A stretch of DNA of 64,000 bases from Clostridia bacterium (GTDB taxonomy: Bacteria; Bacillota; Clostridia; Oscillospirales; Acutalibacteraceae): positions 1-64,000 of the forward strand of contig JAFQCR010000007.1 of the NCBI GenBank assembly GCA_017416345.1, written 5' to 3'. The position numbers were made by a program, and so were the translations under genes. Below the pieces are notes generated by a model. It was not told the origin of the DNA and did no database searches. It worked only from the letters and a program-made list of their open reading frames with translations. Positions 42,101-50,947 of this stretch are shown here, piece by piece; the first letter of the stretch is position 1, and each line of letters begins with the position of its first letter.

Positions 42101-43546
42101 GTGAGAACCACTAAGATAGCTGTTGCCGAGCCTTTTTCGGGCAGGCCTAAAATCAATCTTGCGGCAATATTCGGCGCAACCCCCGAGAAGCCATTTTTAT
42201 TGCGTATTCCCGCCACGGGTGAACGCCCCATGAGCTTTGAGGTCAACGGCTTGCCCGAGGGCCTTGAACTGAAGGACAACATAATTTCGGGTGTCTCTCC
42301 CAAAGTGGGTGAGTACGAGATAACGCTTATCGCAAAAAATGCGTTGGGACAGTGTGAAAAGCGAATCACCTTGGAAATAAAGCCGCAAAATGTTTTGGTG
42401 ACCCCGTTACTTGGCTTTACGTCGTGGAATGCCTACGGCTCTGACGTGACGCAGGCCGATATTTTGACGGCCGCCGACAGAATGGTCAAATTGGGGCTGA
42501 CCGAGTACGGCTACCGATATGTCAACACCGATTCGGGCTGGCAGTATGAGTACGGCGGTGAGTTTGATGCCGTTATGCCCAATTCGAAATTCCCCGATAT
42601 GAAGCAGATGACCGATACTATTCACGGTTACGGCTTAAAGTGCGGTATTTATTCGACCCCGATGCTTACGGCATGGGGTTGTCCCAAGGAATTTAAATCG
42701 ATCCCCGGCTGTACCGTCGGTGAGCCAGACTACCGCTTCAGCGACAAAAACGGCGGTATCGGAGTGATACACAAAGAGGCCAACAACGTCCGTCAGTGGG
42801 ATGCATGGGGCTTTGATTATCTGAAATACGACTGGTCGCCCTGCGATACGATCAATGCCGATATCATGCGAAAGGAATTGATCAAGGCTGGACGTGATTT
42901 TGGCTTTTGCGTTACCATTCAGGCGTTAAGACCCTACGGAAAGTATTGGTCGGAGTATTGCCATTCCTACCGTTGCAATGACGATTCAAGAGGAACCTGG
43001 GAGTTCGTTTTGAAGATATACAACTCGTATTTCGGTTTTCAACGCTTTGCCAAAAAGGGCCATTATTTTGATCTTGATATGCTTGATTGCGGCACCTGCA
43101 AGGGTGAGGCTTTAGAGGGTGTTCTGACCGAGGACGAGCAGATCGTGGCTTACACCATGCGAGCATTCCTTAATTCCCCGATACAGATCAGCAGTACTTT
43201 GGAGGCCGTGGACGAGTTCGAGCTTTCACTTTATTGTAACGAGGAAATAATTGCAATAAATCAGGATACGGCATTTTCAACACCTGAATTGGTAAAAAAG
43301 GTCGAGCAGGGCAGAGAGAAGCTGCATATTTTTGAAAAGCTTCTTGAGGACGGAAGGTATGCTTATGCTGTTTTCAATATGGGTGAAAACGAACGGGAAA
43401 CCGAGCTTGAGTTTGAGTCCGAAGCCGATCTTCGCGATGCTTGGGCCAAGGAAAATATCGGAAATCTCAATGCGCTTACACTCAAAATGGCACCTCACAC
43501 CGTCCGCGTTATAAAGTCGGACAAAAAGCTGACGGTTGAGGAATGA
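42101..43546 (+). CDS. GH27 alpha-galactosidase-like enzyme with N-terminal Ig-like domain
   Basis: 481 aa from GTG 42101 (AAAAGGAG upstream). Residues 1-100 are a putative Ig/He_PIG domain (FEVNGLPEGLELKDNIISG). The TIM barrel begins at LLGFTSWNAYG, with GYRYVNTDSGWQ, YLKYDWSPCD (nucleophile Asp, about 244) and CNDDSRGTWEF (acid/base Asp, about 290). Family members release terminal alpha-galactose or N-acetyl-alpha-galactosamine. No signal peptide, so it acts on imported oligosaccharides. Linked to queH probably only by read-through. Confidence 0.85.
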   Translation: MRTTKIAVAEPFSGRPKINLAAIFGATPEKPFLLRIPATGERPMSFEVNGLPEGLELKDNIISGVSPKVGEYEITLIAKNALGQCEKRITLEIKPQNVLVTPLLGFTSWNAYGSDVTQADILTAADRMVKLGLTEYGYRYVNTDSGWQYEYGGEFDAVMPNSKFPDMKQMTDTIHGYGLKCGIYSTPMLTAWGCPKEFKSIPGCTVGEPDYRFSDKNGGIGVIHKEANNVRQWDAWGFDYLKYDWSPCDTINADIMRKELIKAGRDFGFCVTIQALRPYGKYWSEYCHSYRCNDDSRGTWEFVLKIYNSYFGFQRFAKKGHYFDLDMLDCGTCKGEALEGVLTEDEQIVAYTMRAFLNSPIQISSTLEAVDEFELSLYCNEEIIAINQDTAFSTPELVKKVEQGREKLHIFEKLLEDGRYAYAVFNMGENERETELEFESEADLRDAWAKENIGNLNALTLKMAPHTVRVIKSDKKLTVEE

Positions 43547-43573
43547 AAACAAGAAAAAGACGATAAATAATAA

Positions 43574-43644
43574 AGATCCTTCACTTCGTTCAGGATGACA
43601 GAGTTTTAAGTCTTTGTGTCATCCCGAGCGTTAGCGAAGGATCT
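43574..43644. repeat. Dispersed inverted repeat (GATCCTTC...GAAGGATC)
   Basis: AGATCCTTC, an internal stretch, GGATGACA, then TGTCATCC, CGAGCG and GAAGGATCT form a near-perfect foldback of 71 nt. It is the familiar GTCATCC.GAGCG..GCGAAGGATC type found between genes in Clostridia. It lies between convergent genes and may serve as terminator. Confidence 0.65.
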
Positions 43645-43652
43645 ATTTCATT

Positions 43653-44402
43653 TTATGTGTTTAAAAGATACTCCAATGCGGGGTTTATGTGCATATCCCA
43701 CCATTTCCAGCTGTGGTCGCCCTCCGATTCACGGTATTCGTGGTCGATCTCAAGCTCGGTCAGCAGTGCGTGGTAGCTGCGGCTGGCATCAAGCAAGCGG
43801 TCCTCGGTGCCGCACCAGATGAACATTTTGGGTAAAGCTTTGCCGTCGGCCTTGGCTTGCTTTGTTAGGTGGAATACATCGTGAGCGGTGCCTTCAAGCT
43901 CGGCGGCAGAGTTAAGCAGGAAACCGAAATTTGCCTTCCAAAGCGAAAGATCGTAGGGTCGGCCTTTTCGGGTTATGTCAAAGGCACCCGAAAGCGAAGC
44001 GCAGGCAAAATAACGCTCGGGGTAGGTGAGGGCTATTTTAAATGCTCCGTATCCGCCCATTGAAAGGCCTGCGATAAGATTATCCTCACGACGGTCGGTC
44101 ATACCCTTGAAATGTGCACGGCAAAACTCGGGCAGCTCCTCGGTCACAAAGGTGAAATAGTTCACGCCATAGGCTGTGTCGGTATACCAGCTGTTGCCGA
44201 CGCTCGGCATGACCACGGCGATGTTGTGCTCCTTTGCGTAACGCTCAATGCTTGAAAACCTTGGCCAAACGGTGTTGTTGCCGCCTGCGCCGTGCAAAAG
44301 ATAAAGCGTTTTATATGTACCCTCAACATTGTCGGGCAATATCACCGAAACTGTGGTGGTCGTTTTGACCGCTTTGGAGCGGTAGCTCATTTCAAAAAAC
44401 AT
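43653..44402 (-). CDS. Alpha/beta hydrolase, esterase D/antigen 85-like family
   Basis: 249 aa. The fold is that of S-formylglutathione hydrolase/FrmB/feruloyl esterase relatives: YLLHGAGGNNTVW (oxyanion), AGLSMGGYGAFKIAL (nucleophile Ser, about 118), CGTEDRLLDAS (acid Asp) and EGDHSWKWWDMHI (His). No signal peptide. It probably deacylates a sugar or small ester inside the cell, fitting the adjacent glycosidase. AGAGGTAAG precedes the ATG. The MFS gene lies 60 bp upstream in the same direction. Confidence 0.85.
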   Translation of the reverse strand: MFFEMSYRSKAVKTTTTVSVILPDNVEGTYKTLYLLHGAGGNNTVWPRFSSIERYAKEHNIAVVMPSVGNSWYTDTAYGVNYFTFVTEELPEFCRAHFKGMTDRREDNLIAGLSMGGYGAFKIALTYPERYFACASLSGAFDITRKGRPYDLSLWKANFGFLLNSAAELEGTAHDVFHLTKQAKADGKALPKMFIWCGTEDRLLDASRSYHALLTELEIDHEYRESEGDHSWKWWDMHINPALEYLLNT

Positions 44403-44462
44403 AATCTTACCTCTTTAAGCTTTTTATGTATTATATCATTTCAAGCGGTGCTTGTAAATGCT

Positions 44463-45692
44463 TTATTGTACCTCGCAAGACTCTTTTTGTGAAGCTTTAA
44501 CGGTTTTATACAGCCACACGCTGATAACTATTTCGGCTATGGCAAAGATGCCGAGTATTGCGATAACTACAATAAACTCGAATTGGAGCAACAGCATTGA
44601 TGCCGCAATTCCCAAGGCAGCCGTTGCAAGCTTTACGCCGAAACGAAGCATTGTGAGCAATGTCTGGTGCTGTTCTTTCGGGGTGTTTTCAAAGATAATG
44701 TCCTGAATATACAGGGTGAACGGGTCACGGCAAAACAGTATGATAACGTAGCCCAATGCCATAACGGTGAATTTCACGGCTGTGTTAGGCACAAGCGATC
44801 CCAAAACCGACAGCACGAACGAAGCGAACATAAGACTAGCCAAAAGGTTGCCGATGGTCTGCTTCATACGGGTGTAGATCTTGACAAAAACCATATTGGA
44901 AATAACACGGATTATTCTTGAAACTGCCAGAATGATACCTAAAATAAGTGCGGCATTGTCAACGCTGAAGGCCGACATCAGTTCCCCCTCGATAAACAGC
45001 TTTTGGTCGGTCTGGCCTTCGTTGACAAGGGCAAAAAACACACCGTAGGAAAGAACGGCAAGTAAAACAAGCTTGCCGTAGCCGACCTTGGCTCTGCTTT
45101 TCTGTGCCTTGGATGTAATTATGTCGCTGTCGGAGCAGTCGGCCATAAAGAAGGACATAATGAGTCCGATAACGGTTGAGGCTATGCAACACAGCATAGG
45201 CAAAAAGCGGTGAACATTGAAAAGCGGGCTTGCGATAAAGGAAACTATCATGGTCAGCACCGAATAGCAGGTGTTGCCCGAAGCACGTATTTTTATAAAT
45301 TCATCACGGCGGTTTACAAGATAAAGGTTATTTTCAAGCGCAACAAATATCGGTTGACACATTGTTTGCGAAATGTTGCGGAAAACGGCACCGAGCATTA
45401 TTACATAAAAGTCAGTGCCAAAGGTAAAGCACAGGGCTGACATCACCAAAGCAATACCGCTTATCCTTACGGAGGCGGTGTTACCAAGTCGCTTTATTAC
45501 CCATAGCATCGGGAATTGCAAAGCGATGGCGGCAACGGTTGATACGGTGGTCATTGTGACCAGCTCGGACGATGTGAGACCACGCACGACCCTCAAAAAC
45601 AAAGTGCCGATGGCAACATAGAACAAAAGGTCGCCCGTTAACCCTTTGTACCACGGATAAAGCTTTATAAATCGGTTTACCTTTTTCTCCAT
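44463..45692 (-). CDS. Major facilitator superfamily transporter
   Basis: 409 aa from ATG 45692 (GGGTGGTAG upstream). Twelve membrane helices can be followed (from LLFYVAIGTLFL to IVISVWLYKTV), with the loop LGNTASVRISG and a charged central loop (DCSDSDIITSKAQKSRAK). Cargo is unknown. It is divergent from a LysR regulator across a 28-bp inverted repeat, and upstream of the esterase, so a small ester or sugar is plausible. Confidence 0.8.
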   Translation of the reverse strand: MEKKVNRFIKLYPWYKGLTGDLLFYVAIGTLFLRVVRGLTSSELVTMTTVSTVAAIALQFPMLWVIKRLGNTASVRISGIALVMSALCFTFGTDFYVIMLGAVFRNISQTMCQPIFVALENNLYLVNRRDEFIKIRASGNTCYSVLTMIVSFIASPLFNVHRFLPMLCCIASTVIGLIMSFFMADCSDSDIITSKAQKSRAKVGYGKLVLLAVLSYGVFFALVNEGQTDQKLFIEGELMSAFSVDNAALILGIILAVSRIIRVISNMVFVKIYTRMKQTIGNLLASLMFASFVLSVLGSLVPNTAVKFTVMALGYVIILFCRDPFTLYIQDIIFENTPKEQHQTLLTMLRFGVKLATAALGIAASMLLLQFEFIVVIAILGIFAIAEIVISVWLYKTVKASQKESCEVQ

Positions 45693-45722
45693 AACTACCA
45701 CCCGAAATCCAAAATCCTTATT

Positions 45723-45750
45723 GATTATACTCTGCATTTAGTGTATAATC
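45723..45750. promoter_or_regulatory. Inverted repeat between MFS and LysR genes
   Basis: GATTATAC (45723-45730) and GTATAATC (45743-45750) are perfect inverted 8-mers separated by 12 nt, the geometry of a LysR-type site. TATAAT-like -10 boxes sit in the arms on both strands. Confidence 0.55.
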
Positions 45751-45805
45751 AAATACAAATAAAGATATAACAATATAACTTATATATTATAGGAGAACGA
45801 AGTGT

Positions 45806-46765
45806 ATGGAGCTTGCGGCAAAATATGTTTATGAGGTTTACAAGGAAAAGAGCTTTTCCAAGGCGGCCAAGTCGCTGTATGTTTCACAGCCTGCATTAAG
45901 CTCGACCGTATCGAGGCTTGAAAAGGAGCTTGGCTTCCGCATTTTTGACCGTGCCACCGTGCCGTTGACCCTCACACCGCAGGGCAGGATATACATTGAG
46001 GCTTTGGAGGAAATGCTTGAGACCGAAAGCAATATGCGCCGCCGCATACGTGATATTTCGGATATGAGCTACGGGTCATTGACCATCGGCGGACAAAGCT
46101 CGACGTCGTATTATCTTATGTCGGAGATCTGCGGTGAATTTCACAAGCAATACCCCGATGTGAGTGTTAAGCTTGATATAGGAAACAAGGGTGATACCGA
46201 TGTTTTGTGGGAAAAATTAAAAAACGATGAGGTCGACATAATGTTCTCCTACACAACGCGCGGCAACTATATTACCGAGCCGATATACACCGAGCGGCTT
46301 ATTATTGCAATGCACAGATCAATGCCGTGTGCAAAGGATCTTGAGCCGTTTGCTTTGACCTGGGAGGAGGTCGTCAAGGGGAATATCGACCCTAAAAAAG
46401 AGGTCAGGGATATGTCGATATTCAAGGACGTTGAGTTTTTGCGGTTTGGCAAAGGCTCGGTAACTTCACAGTGTATGACGGCTATGTTGGGGGATTACAA
46501 AGAAGCGCCCTACAGCATTGTCAACGTCCGACACAGCGGTATGCATTACAACCTTATGTGTGCAGGTGTGGGTGCTGTGATGACTCACGACCTTCAGGTT
46601 TCAAAAAGCAGTTACGAATCGGAAAACATACTGTTTTTTGCACCGCACCACCGTGAGGCCTACCGTGATATGTACCTTATAAGAAAGCACACCGCCGATG
46701 ATAACCCCATTGTCAAAAGCTTTGTCAAGGTTGCAAAAGAGGTAGGAGCAAAGGGGAAAATATAA
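45806..46765 (+). CDS. LysR-family transcriptional regulator
   Basis: 319 aa (TAGGAG upstream). N-terminal winged HTH: YEVYKEKSFSKAAKSLYVSQPALSSTVSRLEKELGFRIFDR, followed by the linker helix. The effector-binding periplasmic-protein-like domain covers about 90-310. It is divergent from the MFS gene and probably controls it in response to the transported compound. Confidence 0.9.
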   Translation: MELAAKYVYEVYKEKSFSKAAKSLYVSQPALSSTVSRLEKELGFRIFDRATVPLTLTPQGRIYIEALEEMLETESNMRRRIRDISDMSYGSLTIGGQSSTSYYLMSEICGEFHKQYPDVSVKLDIGNKGDTDVLWEKLKNDEVDIMFSYTTRGNYITEPIYTERLIIAMHRSMPCAKDLEPFALTWEEVVKGNIDPKKEVRDMSIFKDVEFLRFGKGSVTSQCMTAMLGDYKEAPYSIVNVRHSGMHYNLMCAGVGAVMTHDLQVSKSSYESENILFFAPHHREAYRDMYLIRKHTADDNPIVKSFVKVAKEVGAKGKI

Positions 46766-46828
46766 CCGTTATAATCATTTATCACACACATTCGGCATAT
46801 CCTTTATTTAAAGAGGGGAGTGCCGAAT

Positions 46829-48082
46829 ATGTTTGTTTTTAAGAAGATTTTTTGTTTGTGTTTAGTGGTCGTTTTAGCGTTGCTGCCGTGTGGAGTGTTG
46901 GCTGATGAAGTTCCCGAGCAGGAGCAGGAGCGTAACAACATCGTGACCGAATATTATTCGCCCGACCTGACCGACCCCATAAAGGTCGGTGCTGCCGAAA
47001 CGGTGGCAGGAGTGGGCGCAACGCTTGAAATACCTGCAAAATCCTACATTTTGATGGAGGTCAACACAGGGGAGGTCCTTTACGAAAGCGAAAGCCACAT
47101 GAAGCTGCCGCCTGCTTCCATTACCAAGGTCATGGCGTTGCTTTTGGTGGTTGAGGCGATTGAATCGGGACAACTGACCTTGGAAACCATGCTGACGGCA
47201 AGTCCGCACGCCTGCTCAATGGGCGGTTCGCAGATATGGCTTGAACCGAATGAGCAGATGTCGGTGCACGACCTACTAAAGGCGGCCATCATCGGCAGCG
47301 CCAACGATGCCACCGTGGTGCTTGGTGAAGCCCTGGCAGGTAGTGAAGAAGGCTTTGTCGGGATGATGAACGAAAGGGCAGGGCAGTTGGGACTTTCCGA
47401 CACCACATTTATCAATTGCACGGGGCTTGATGCCGACGGACATCTGACTTCTGCGCACGACATTGCTGTGATGTCCAAGGAGCTTATCAAGCACGATATC
47501 ATAAAGCAGTATTCCACCGTGTGGATGGATTCCTTGCGCAACGGCGAGTCCGAGCTGGTCAACACCAACAAGCTTGTGCGGTATTATGAGGGCTGTACGG
47601 GACTTAAAACGGGCACCACCTCGGGCGCAGGGTGCTGTCTTTCGGCAACGGCTGAGAGGCAGGGTCTTGAGCTCGTGGCGGTGGTGATGGGCTGTTCAAC
47701 CAGCAACGACCGTTTCAACGGTGCACGAAAATTGCTTGATTACGGTTTCGCCAATTACAGCTTCGTTAAGGTGACGGCCGATGACAAGGACTTGACCCCG
47801 ATTCCGGTAAAAGGCGGCATCAAAACGGCCGTGATGCCGGAGTGTGACACCTTTGAAAGCTTTTTGATCGAAAAGTCAAAGGCCAAGACACTCACATTAA
47901 AAACCGAGCTTTCCGAAATGCTGAAGGCTCCCGTTACGGCAGGTCAGCAGGTTGGCGTTGTAAGGGTATATGTCGACGGAGCCGAAATAGGTACTGTCAA
48001 AATAACGGCAAAAGAGTCGATAAAGAAGTTGACCTTCTTTGAAAGCTTTAAAATCTTATTAAAAAACCTATTTTATGTGTAA
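46829..48082 (+). CDS. dacF: D-alanyl-D-alanine carboxypeptidase (DacF/PBP5 type)
   Basis: 417 aa from ATG 46829; AGAGGGGAG is 9 nt upstream and overlaps the alternative GTG 46820. Signal peptide (about 1-25). Penicillin-binding motifs: SITK (SxxK, about 93-96), GSAND (SxN) and LKTGTTSGAG (KTG). A C-terminal beta domain follows, and an amphipathic helix (FFESFKILLKNLFYV) anchors it to the membrane. It trims the terminal D-Ala of peptidoglycan stem peptides. The exact paralogue (dacA, dacB or dacF) is uncertain. Confidence 0.9.
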   Translation: MFVFKKIFCLCLVVVLALLPCGVLADEVPEQEQERNNIVTEYYSPDLTDPIKVGAAETVAGVGATLEIPAKSYILMEVNTGEVLYESESHMKLPPASITKVMALLLVVEAIESGQLTLETMLTASPHACSMGGSQIWLEPNEQMSVHDLLKAAIIGSANDATVVLGEALAGSEEGFVGMMNERAGQLGLSDTTFINCTGLDADGHLTSAHDIAVMSKELIKHDIIKQYSTVWMDSLRNGESELVNTNKLVRYYEGCTGLKTGTTSGAGCCLSATAERQGLELVAVVMGCSTSNDRFNGARKLLDYGFANYSFVKVTADDKDLTPIPVKGGIKTAVMPECDTFESFLIEKSKAKTLTLKTELSEMLKAPVTAGQQVGVVRVYVDGAEIGTVKITAKESIKKLTFFESFKILLKNLFYV

Positions 48083-48099
48083 ACTTTTTCAAATTTGTA

Positions 48100-48128
48100 T
48101 TGAAAATTTGCCCAAGGTATTGTATAAT
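48100..48128 (+). promoter_or_regulatory. Promoter of pgi
   Basis: TTGAAA (48100-48105), 17-nt spacer, TATAAT (48123-48128). Confidence 0.75.
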
Positions 48129-48209
48129 AGCAACAAAGAAAGGTATATTTGGGTGTAGTAACATCAAAAATTATCTTTTTACGTACTTTTTCCGAAGGGA
48201 ATGTTTAAA

Positions 48210-49547
48210 ATGTCTATTAAATTCAAGGACGGATACGCAGCCGAGTTTTTGGCCGAGGACGATTACGCAGGTATCAAGGCTCACGTTTCCGCCGCTCATA
48301 AAATGCTGGAGGACAGAACCGGTCTCGGTAACGACTTTTTAGGTTGGGTCGATCTTCCCGTGAATTACGACAAGGAAGAGTTTGCACGCATCAAAAAGTC
48401 GGCCGAAAAGATCATCAGCGACACCGATGTTTTCGTAGTTATCGGTATCGGCGGATCTTACCTCGGAGCAAGAGCCGCTATTGAGTTTCTGAAGTCTCCT
48501 TACTACAACAATCTTACAAAGAAAACTCCTGATATTTATTTCGCAGGTAATTCCATCAGCGGTTCTGCGATCCAGGATCTCTTAAATATTTGCGAAGGCA
48601 AGCGTGTTTCGGTCAACGTTATCTCGAAATCGGGTACTACGACCGAGCCTGCTATCGCTTTCAGAATCTTCAGAGAATATCTTGAAAACCGTTACGGCCA
48701 TGAAGAAGCCGTTAAGCGTATATACTGCACCACCGATAAGGCACGCGGCACTCTAAAGCAGCTTGCCGACGAGCAGGGCTATGAGTCGTTTGTAGTTCCC
48801 GATGACGTCGGCGGACGCTTCAGCGTTTTGACCGCTGTAGGTCTTTTGCCTATCGCTGTTGCAGGTGCCGATATCGACGCTTTGATGAAGGGTGCCGCTT
48901 TGGCACGTGAGGAATATGCAGTTGACGATATCGAAAAGAACGACTGCTACAAGTACGCCGCACTTCGCAACTGCTTCTACCGCAAGGGCAAGGCGATCGA
49001 GCTGCTTGTTTCATATGAGCCTCGCTTCACCATGATGTCCGAGTGGTTCAAACAGCTTTACGGTGAGTCCGAGGGTAAGGACGGCAAGGGTCTGTTCCCC
49101 GCATCCGTAACCTTCTCTACCGACCTTCATTCGATGGGTCAGTACATTCAGGACGGTCGCAGAATTCTGTTTGAGACGGTTGTCACCATCGGTGATTGCG
49201 GTTCTGACACCGTTATCAAGGAAGACGAAAAGAACGGTGACGGTCTTAACTTCCTGGCAGGCAAGCCTATGTCCTTTGTCAATCAGAAGGCATTTGAGGG
49301 TACCGTGCTTGCTCATACCGACGGCGGAGTTCCCAACCTTGTTATTGAGGTCGAAAAGGCCAATGAGGAAGACCTCGGCCGACTTATCTACTTCTTTGAG
49401 AAGGCTTGTGCGATCTCGGGTTATATGCTGGGTGTAAATCCCTTCAACCAGCCCGGTGTTGAGGACTATAAGAAAAATATGTTCGCAATGCTCGGCAAGC
49501 CCGGCTATGAGGACCGCAAGGCCGCTTTGGAAGCAAGAATTAAGTAA
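48210..49547 (+). CDS. pgi: Glucose-6-phosphate isomerase
   Basis: 445 aa from ATG 48210; AAGGGA lies 9 nt upstream, while ATG 48201 touches it. SIS-domain motifs: [52 protein letters not shown] and the C-terminal signature [21 protein letters not shown] with the catalytic Lys. It interconverts glucose-6-phosphate and fructose-6-phosphate. Length matches Gram-positive Pgi. Confidence 0.96.
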   Translation: MSIKFKDGYAAEFLAEDDYAGIKAHVSAAHKMLEDRTGLGNDFLGWVDLPVNYDKEEFARIKKSAEKIISDTDVFVVIGIGGSYLGARAAIEFLKSPYYNNLTKKTPDIYFAGNSISGSAIQDLLNICEGKRVSVNVISKSGTTTEPAIAFRIFREYLENRYGHEEAVKRIYCTTDKARGTLKQLADEQGYESFVVPDDVGGRFSVLTAVGLLPIAVAGADIDALMKGAALAREEYAVDDIEKNDCYKYAALRNCFYRKGKAIELLVSYEPRFTMMSEWFKQLYGESEGKDGKGLFPASVTFSTDLHSMGQYIQDGRRILFETVVTIGDCGSDTVIKEDEKNGDGLNFLAGKPMSFVNQKAFEGTVLAHTDGGVPNLVIEVEKANEEDLGRLIYFFEKACAISGYMLGVNPFNQPGVEDYKKNMFAMLGKPGYEDRKAALEARIK

Positions 49548-49592
49548 GAAATAACCGCTTTAAGGCGGTGAAAATATAAAGGAGTTGTTACT

Positions 49593-50009
49593 ATGTTAAA
49601 ACTTATTATCGGTAAAAAGGGTAGCGGAAAGACCAAGAAGCTTATTGATGCTGTGACGGCCGCTGCTGACGTTTCCAAGGGCAACGTTGTTTGCATCGAG
49701 AAGAGTTCCACCCTTACCTTGAATATCACCCACCGTGTACGCCTTGTTGATACCGACCATTACGAGATCTCGGGTTATGATGCATTCTATGGCTTCATTT
49801 CGGGCATCTGTGCAGGCAACTATGACGTTACCCACATCGGTATTGATGCGATCCTTCGCATCTGCAACCGCAACTATGACGAGCTGGCCGCATTCTTAAA
49901 GAAGCTTGACGCTCTTTCCAAGGATGCCAATGCAGAGTTCATCATCACCGTTTCGGCTGATAAGGCAGACCTCCCCGCAGAGATCTTCGAGATCGCAGAG
50001 GAAATGTAA
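49593..50009 (+). CDS. Small P-loop protein, unknown function
   Basis: 138 aa (AAAGGAG upstream). Walker A at the very start: LIIGKKGSGKTKKLID. The rest is alpha/beta with IGIDAILRICNRNYDELAAFLKKLDAL and AEFIITVSADK, which could be Walker B-like and sensor strands. It is a minimal P-loop NTPase fold, not a recognised kinase. It follows pgi by 45 bp and is probably co-transcribed. Confidence 0.7.
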   Translation: MLKLIIGKKGSGKTKKLIDAVTAAADVSKGNVVCIEKSSTLTLNITHRVRLVDTDHYEISGYDAFYGFISGICAGNYDVTHIGIDAILRICNRNYDELAAFLKKLDALSKDANAEFIITVSADKADLPAEIFEIAEEM

Positions 50010-50030
50010 GTTAAAATTTTAGCCAAACTG

Positions 50031-50064
50031 AACACCGCACAGTTTTTTCTGTGCGGTGTTTTGT
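50031..50064 (+). terminator. Terminator of pgi operon
   Basis: AACACCGCACAG (50031-50042) pairs with CTGTGCGGTGTT (50049-50060), then TTGTG. Confidence 0.8.
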
Positions 50065-50112
50065 GAATTTCGGCAAAAATGCTTTTTTCTTAGGATTTCG
50101 GGAAATTTATAC

Positions 50113-50141
50113 TTGACAAAGAGGACAACGGTATATATAAT
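50113..50141 (+). promoter_or_regulatory. Consensus promoter of yceD-rpmF unit
   Basis: TTGACA (50113-50118), 17-nt spacer, TATAAT (50136-50141): perfect sigma-A match. Confidence 0.88.
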
Positions 50142-50170
50142 ATTCTGTGTGACAATTTGAGGTGAGTGGT

Positions 50171-50668
50171 ATGATTCTTGATTTAAGGTCACTTTTTGTA
50201 AATGACGGCGAGACTCTTCCGCTCGATTGTCGGTTCGATATGAGTGAGGTTGACTTTTTTGGGACTTGTCCTTTAAGATCACCCGTTTCCGTTAAAGGAA
50301 GCGCATTCTCAAGAGCCGGCATTGTAACACTATCGGTAGAGTGTGATTGCGAATACACGGCCCCGTGTGACCGTTGCGGTGAAGTAGCGGTGAAGCATTA
50401 CAACGTCCCGATAGAGCGCGTTCTCGTCAGTCAACTCGAAAACGACGAGAATGACGAAATGATCCTTGTGCAGGATTTCAAGCTCGACCTTTACGAATTG
50501 GTTTATACCGAGGTCGTATTGGCTATGCCGAGCAAGCATCTTTGCACGAAGGATTGCAAAGGCTTGTGCTTTAAGTGCGGCAAAAACCTGAATGACGGTC
50601 CTTGCGGCTGTGCTACCAAAGAGGTTGACCCGAGGCTCAAAGCGTTGGCCGAATTACTTGAAAACTAA
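50171..50668 (+). CDS. YceD/DUF177 family protein (23S rRNA accumulation factor)
   Basis: 165 aa from ATG 50171. DUF177 pattern: CDCEYTAPCDRCGE in the middle and the C-terminal zinc-binding CTKDCKGLCFKCGKNLNDGPCGC, typical of the Gram-positive form. It is nearly always next to rpmF, as here (24 bp). In bacteria and plastids it is needed for 23S rRNA accumulation. Confidence 0.9.
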   Translation: MILDLRSLFVNDGETLPLDCRFDMSEVDFFGTCPLRSPVSVKGSAFSRAGIVTLSVECDCEYTAPCDRCGEVAVKHYNVPIERVLVSQLENDENDEMILVQDFKLDLYELVYTEVVLAMPSKHLCTKDCKGLCFKCGKNLNDGPCGCATKEVDPRLKALAELLEN

Positions 50669-50692
50669 CTGAGATTTAAGGAGGCGCTGAAA

Positions 50693-50875
50693 ATGGCAGT
50701 TCCCAAGAGAAAAACCGGTAAAGCAAGAAAGAACAAGAGACGTTCCAACGTTTGGAGAATGGATGCTCCGACACTTGTAAAGTGCAGCCACTGTGGTGAG
50801 TACAAGAGACCTCACAGAGTTTGCCCTGCTTGCGGATTCTACAATGATCGCGAAGTAGTTAAGGTTGAGGCATAA
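50693..50875 (+). CDS. rpmF: 50S ribosomal protein L32
   Basis: 60 aa. Starts AVPKRKTGKARKNKRRS after Met, and has two CxxC pairs (CSHCGEYKRPHRVCPACGFY) that bind zinc, so it is the C+ form. AAGGAGG precedes the ATG. A terminator follows. Confidence 0.97.
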   Translation: MAVPKRKTGKARKNKRRSNVWRMDAPTLVKCSHCGEYKRPHRVCPACGFYNDREVVKVEA

Positions 50876-50891
50876 GTTTACAAAAGCACAG

Positions 50892-50922
50892 GGGGAAGGA
50901 GTTATCCTTCCCCTCATTTTTT
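50892..50922 (+). terminator. Terminator after rpmF
   Basis: GGGGAAGGA (50892-50900) pairs with TCCTTCCCC (50905-50913), then TCATTTTTT. Confidence 0.88.
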
Positions 50923-50947
50923 AGTTTTATGAAAGGAGTGTTGGGTC

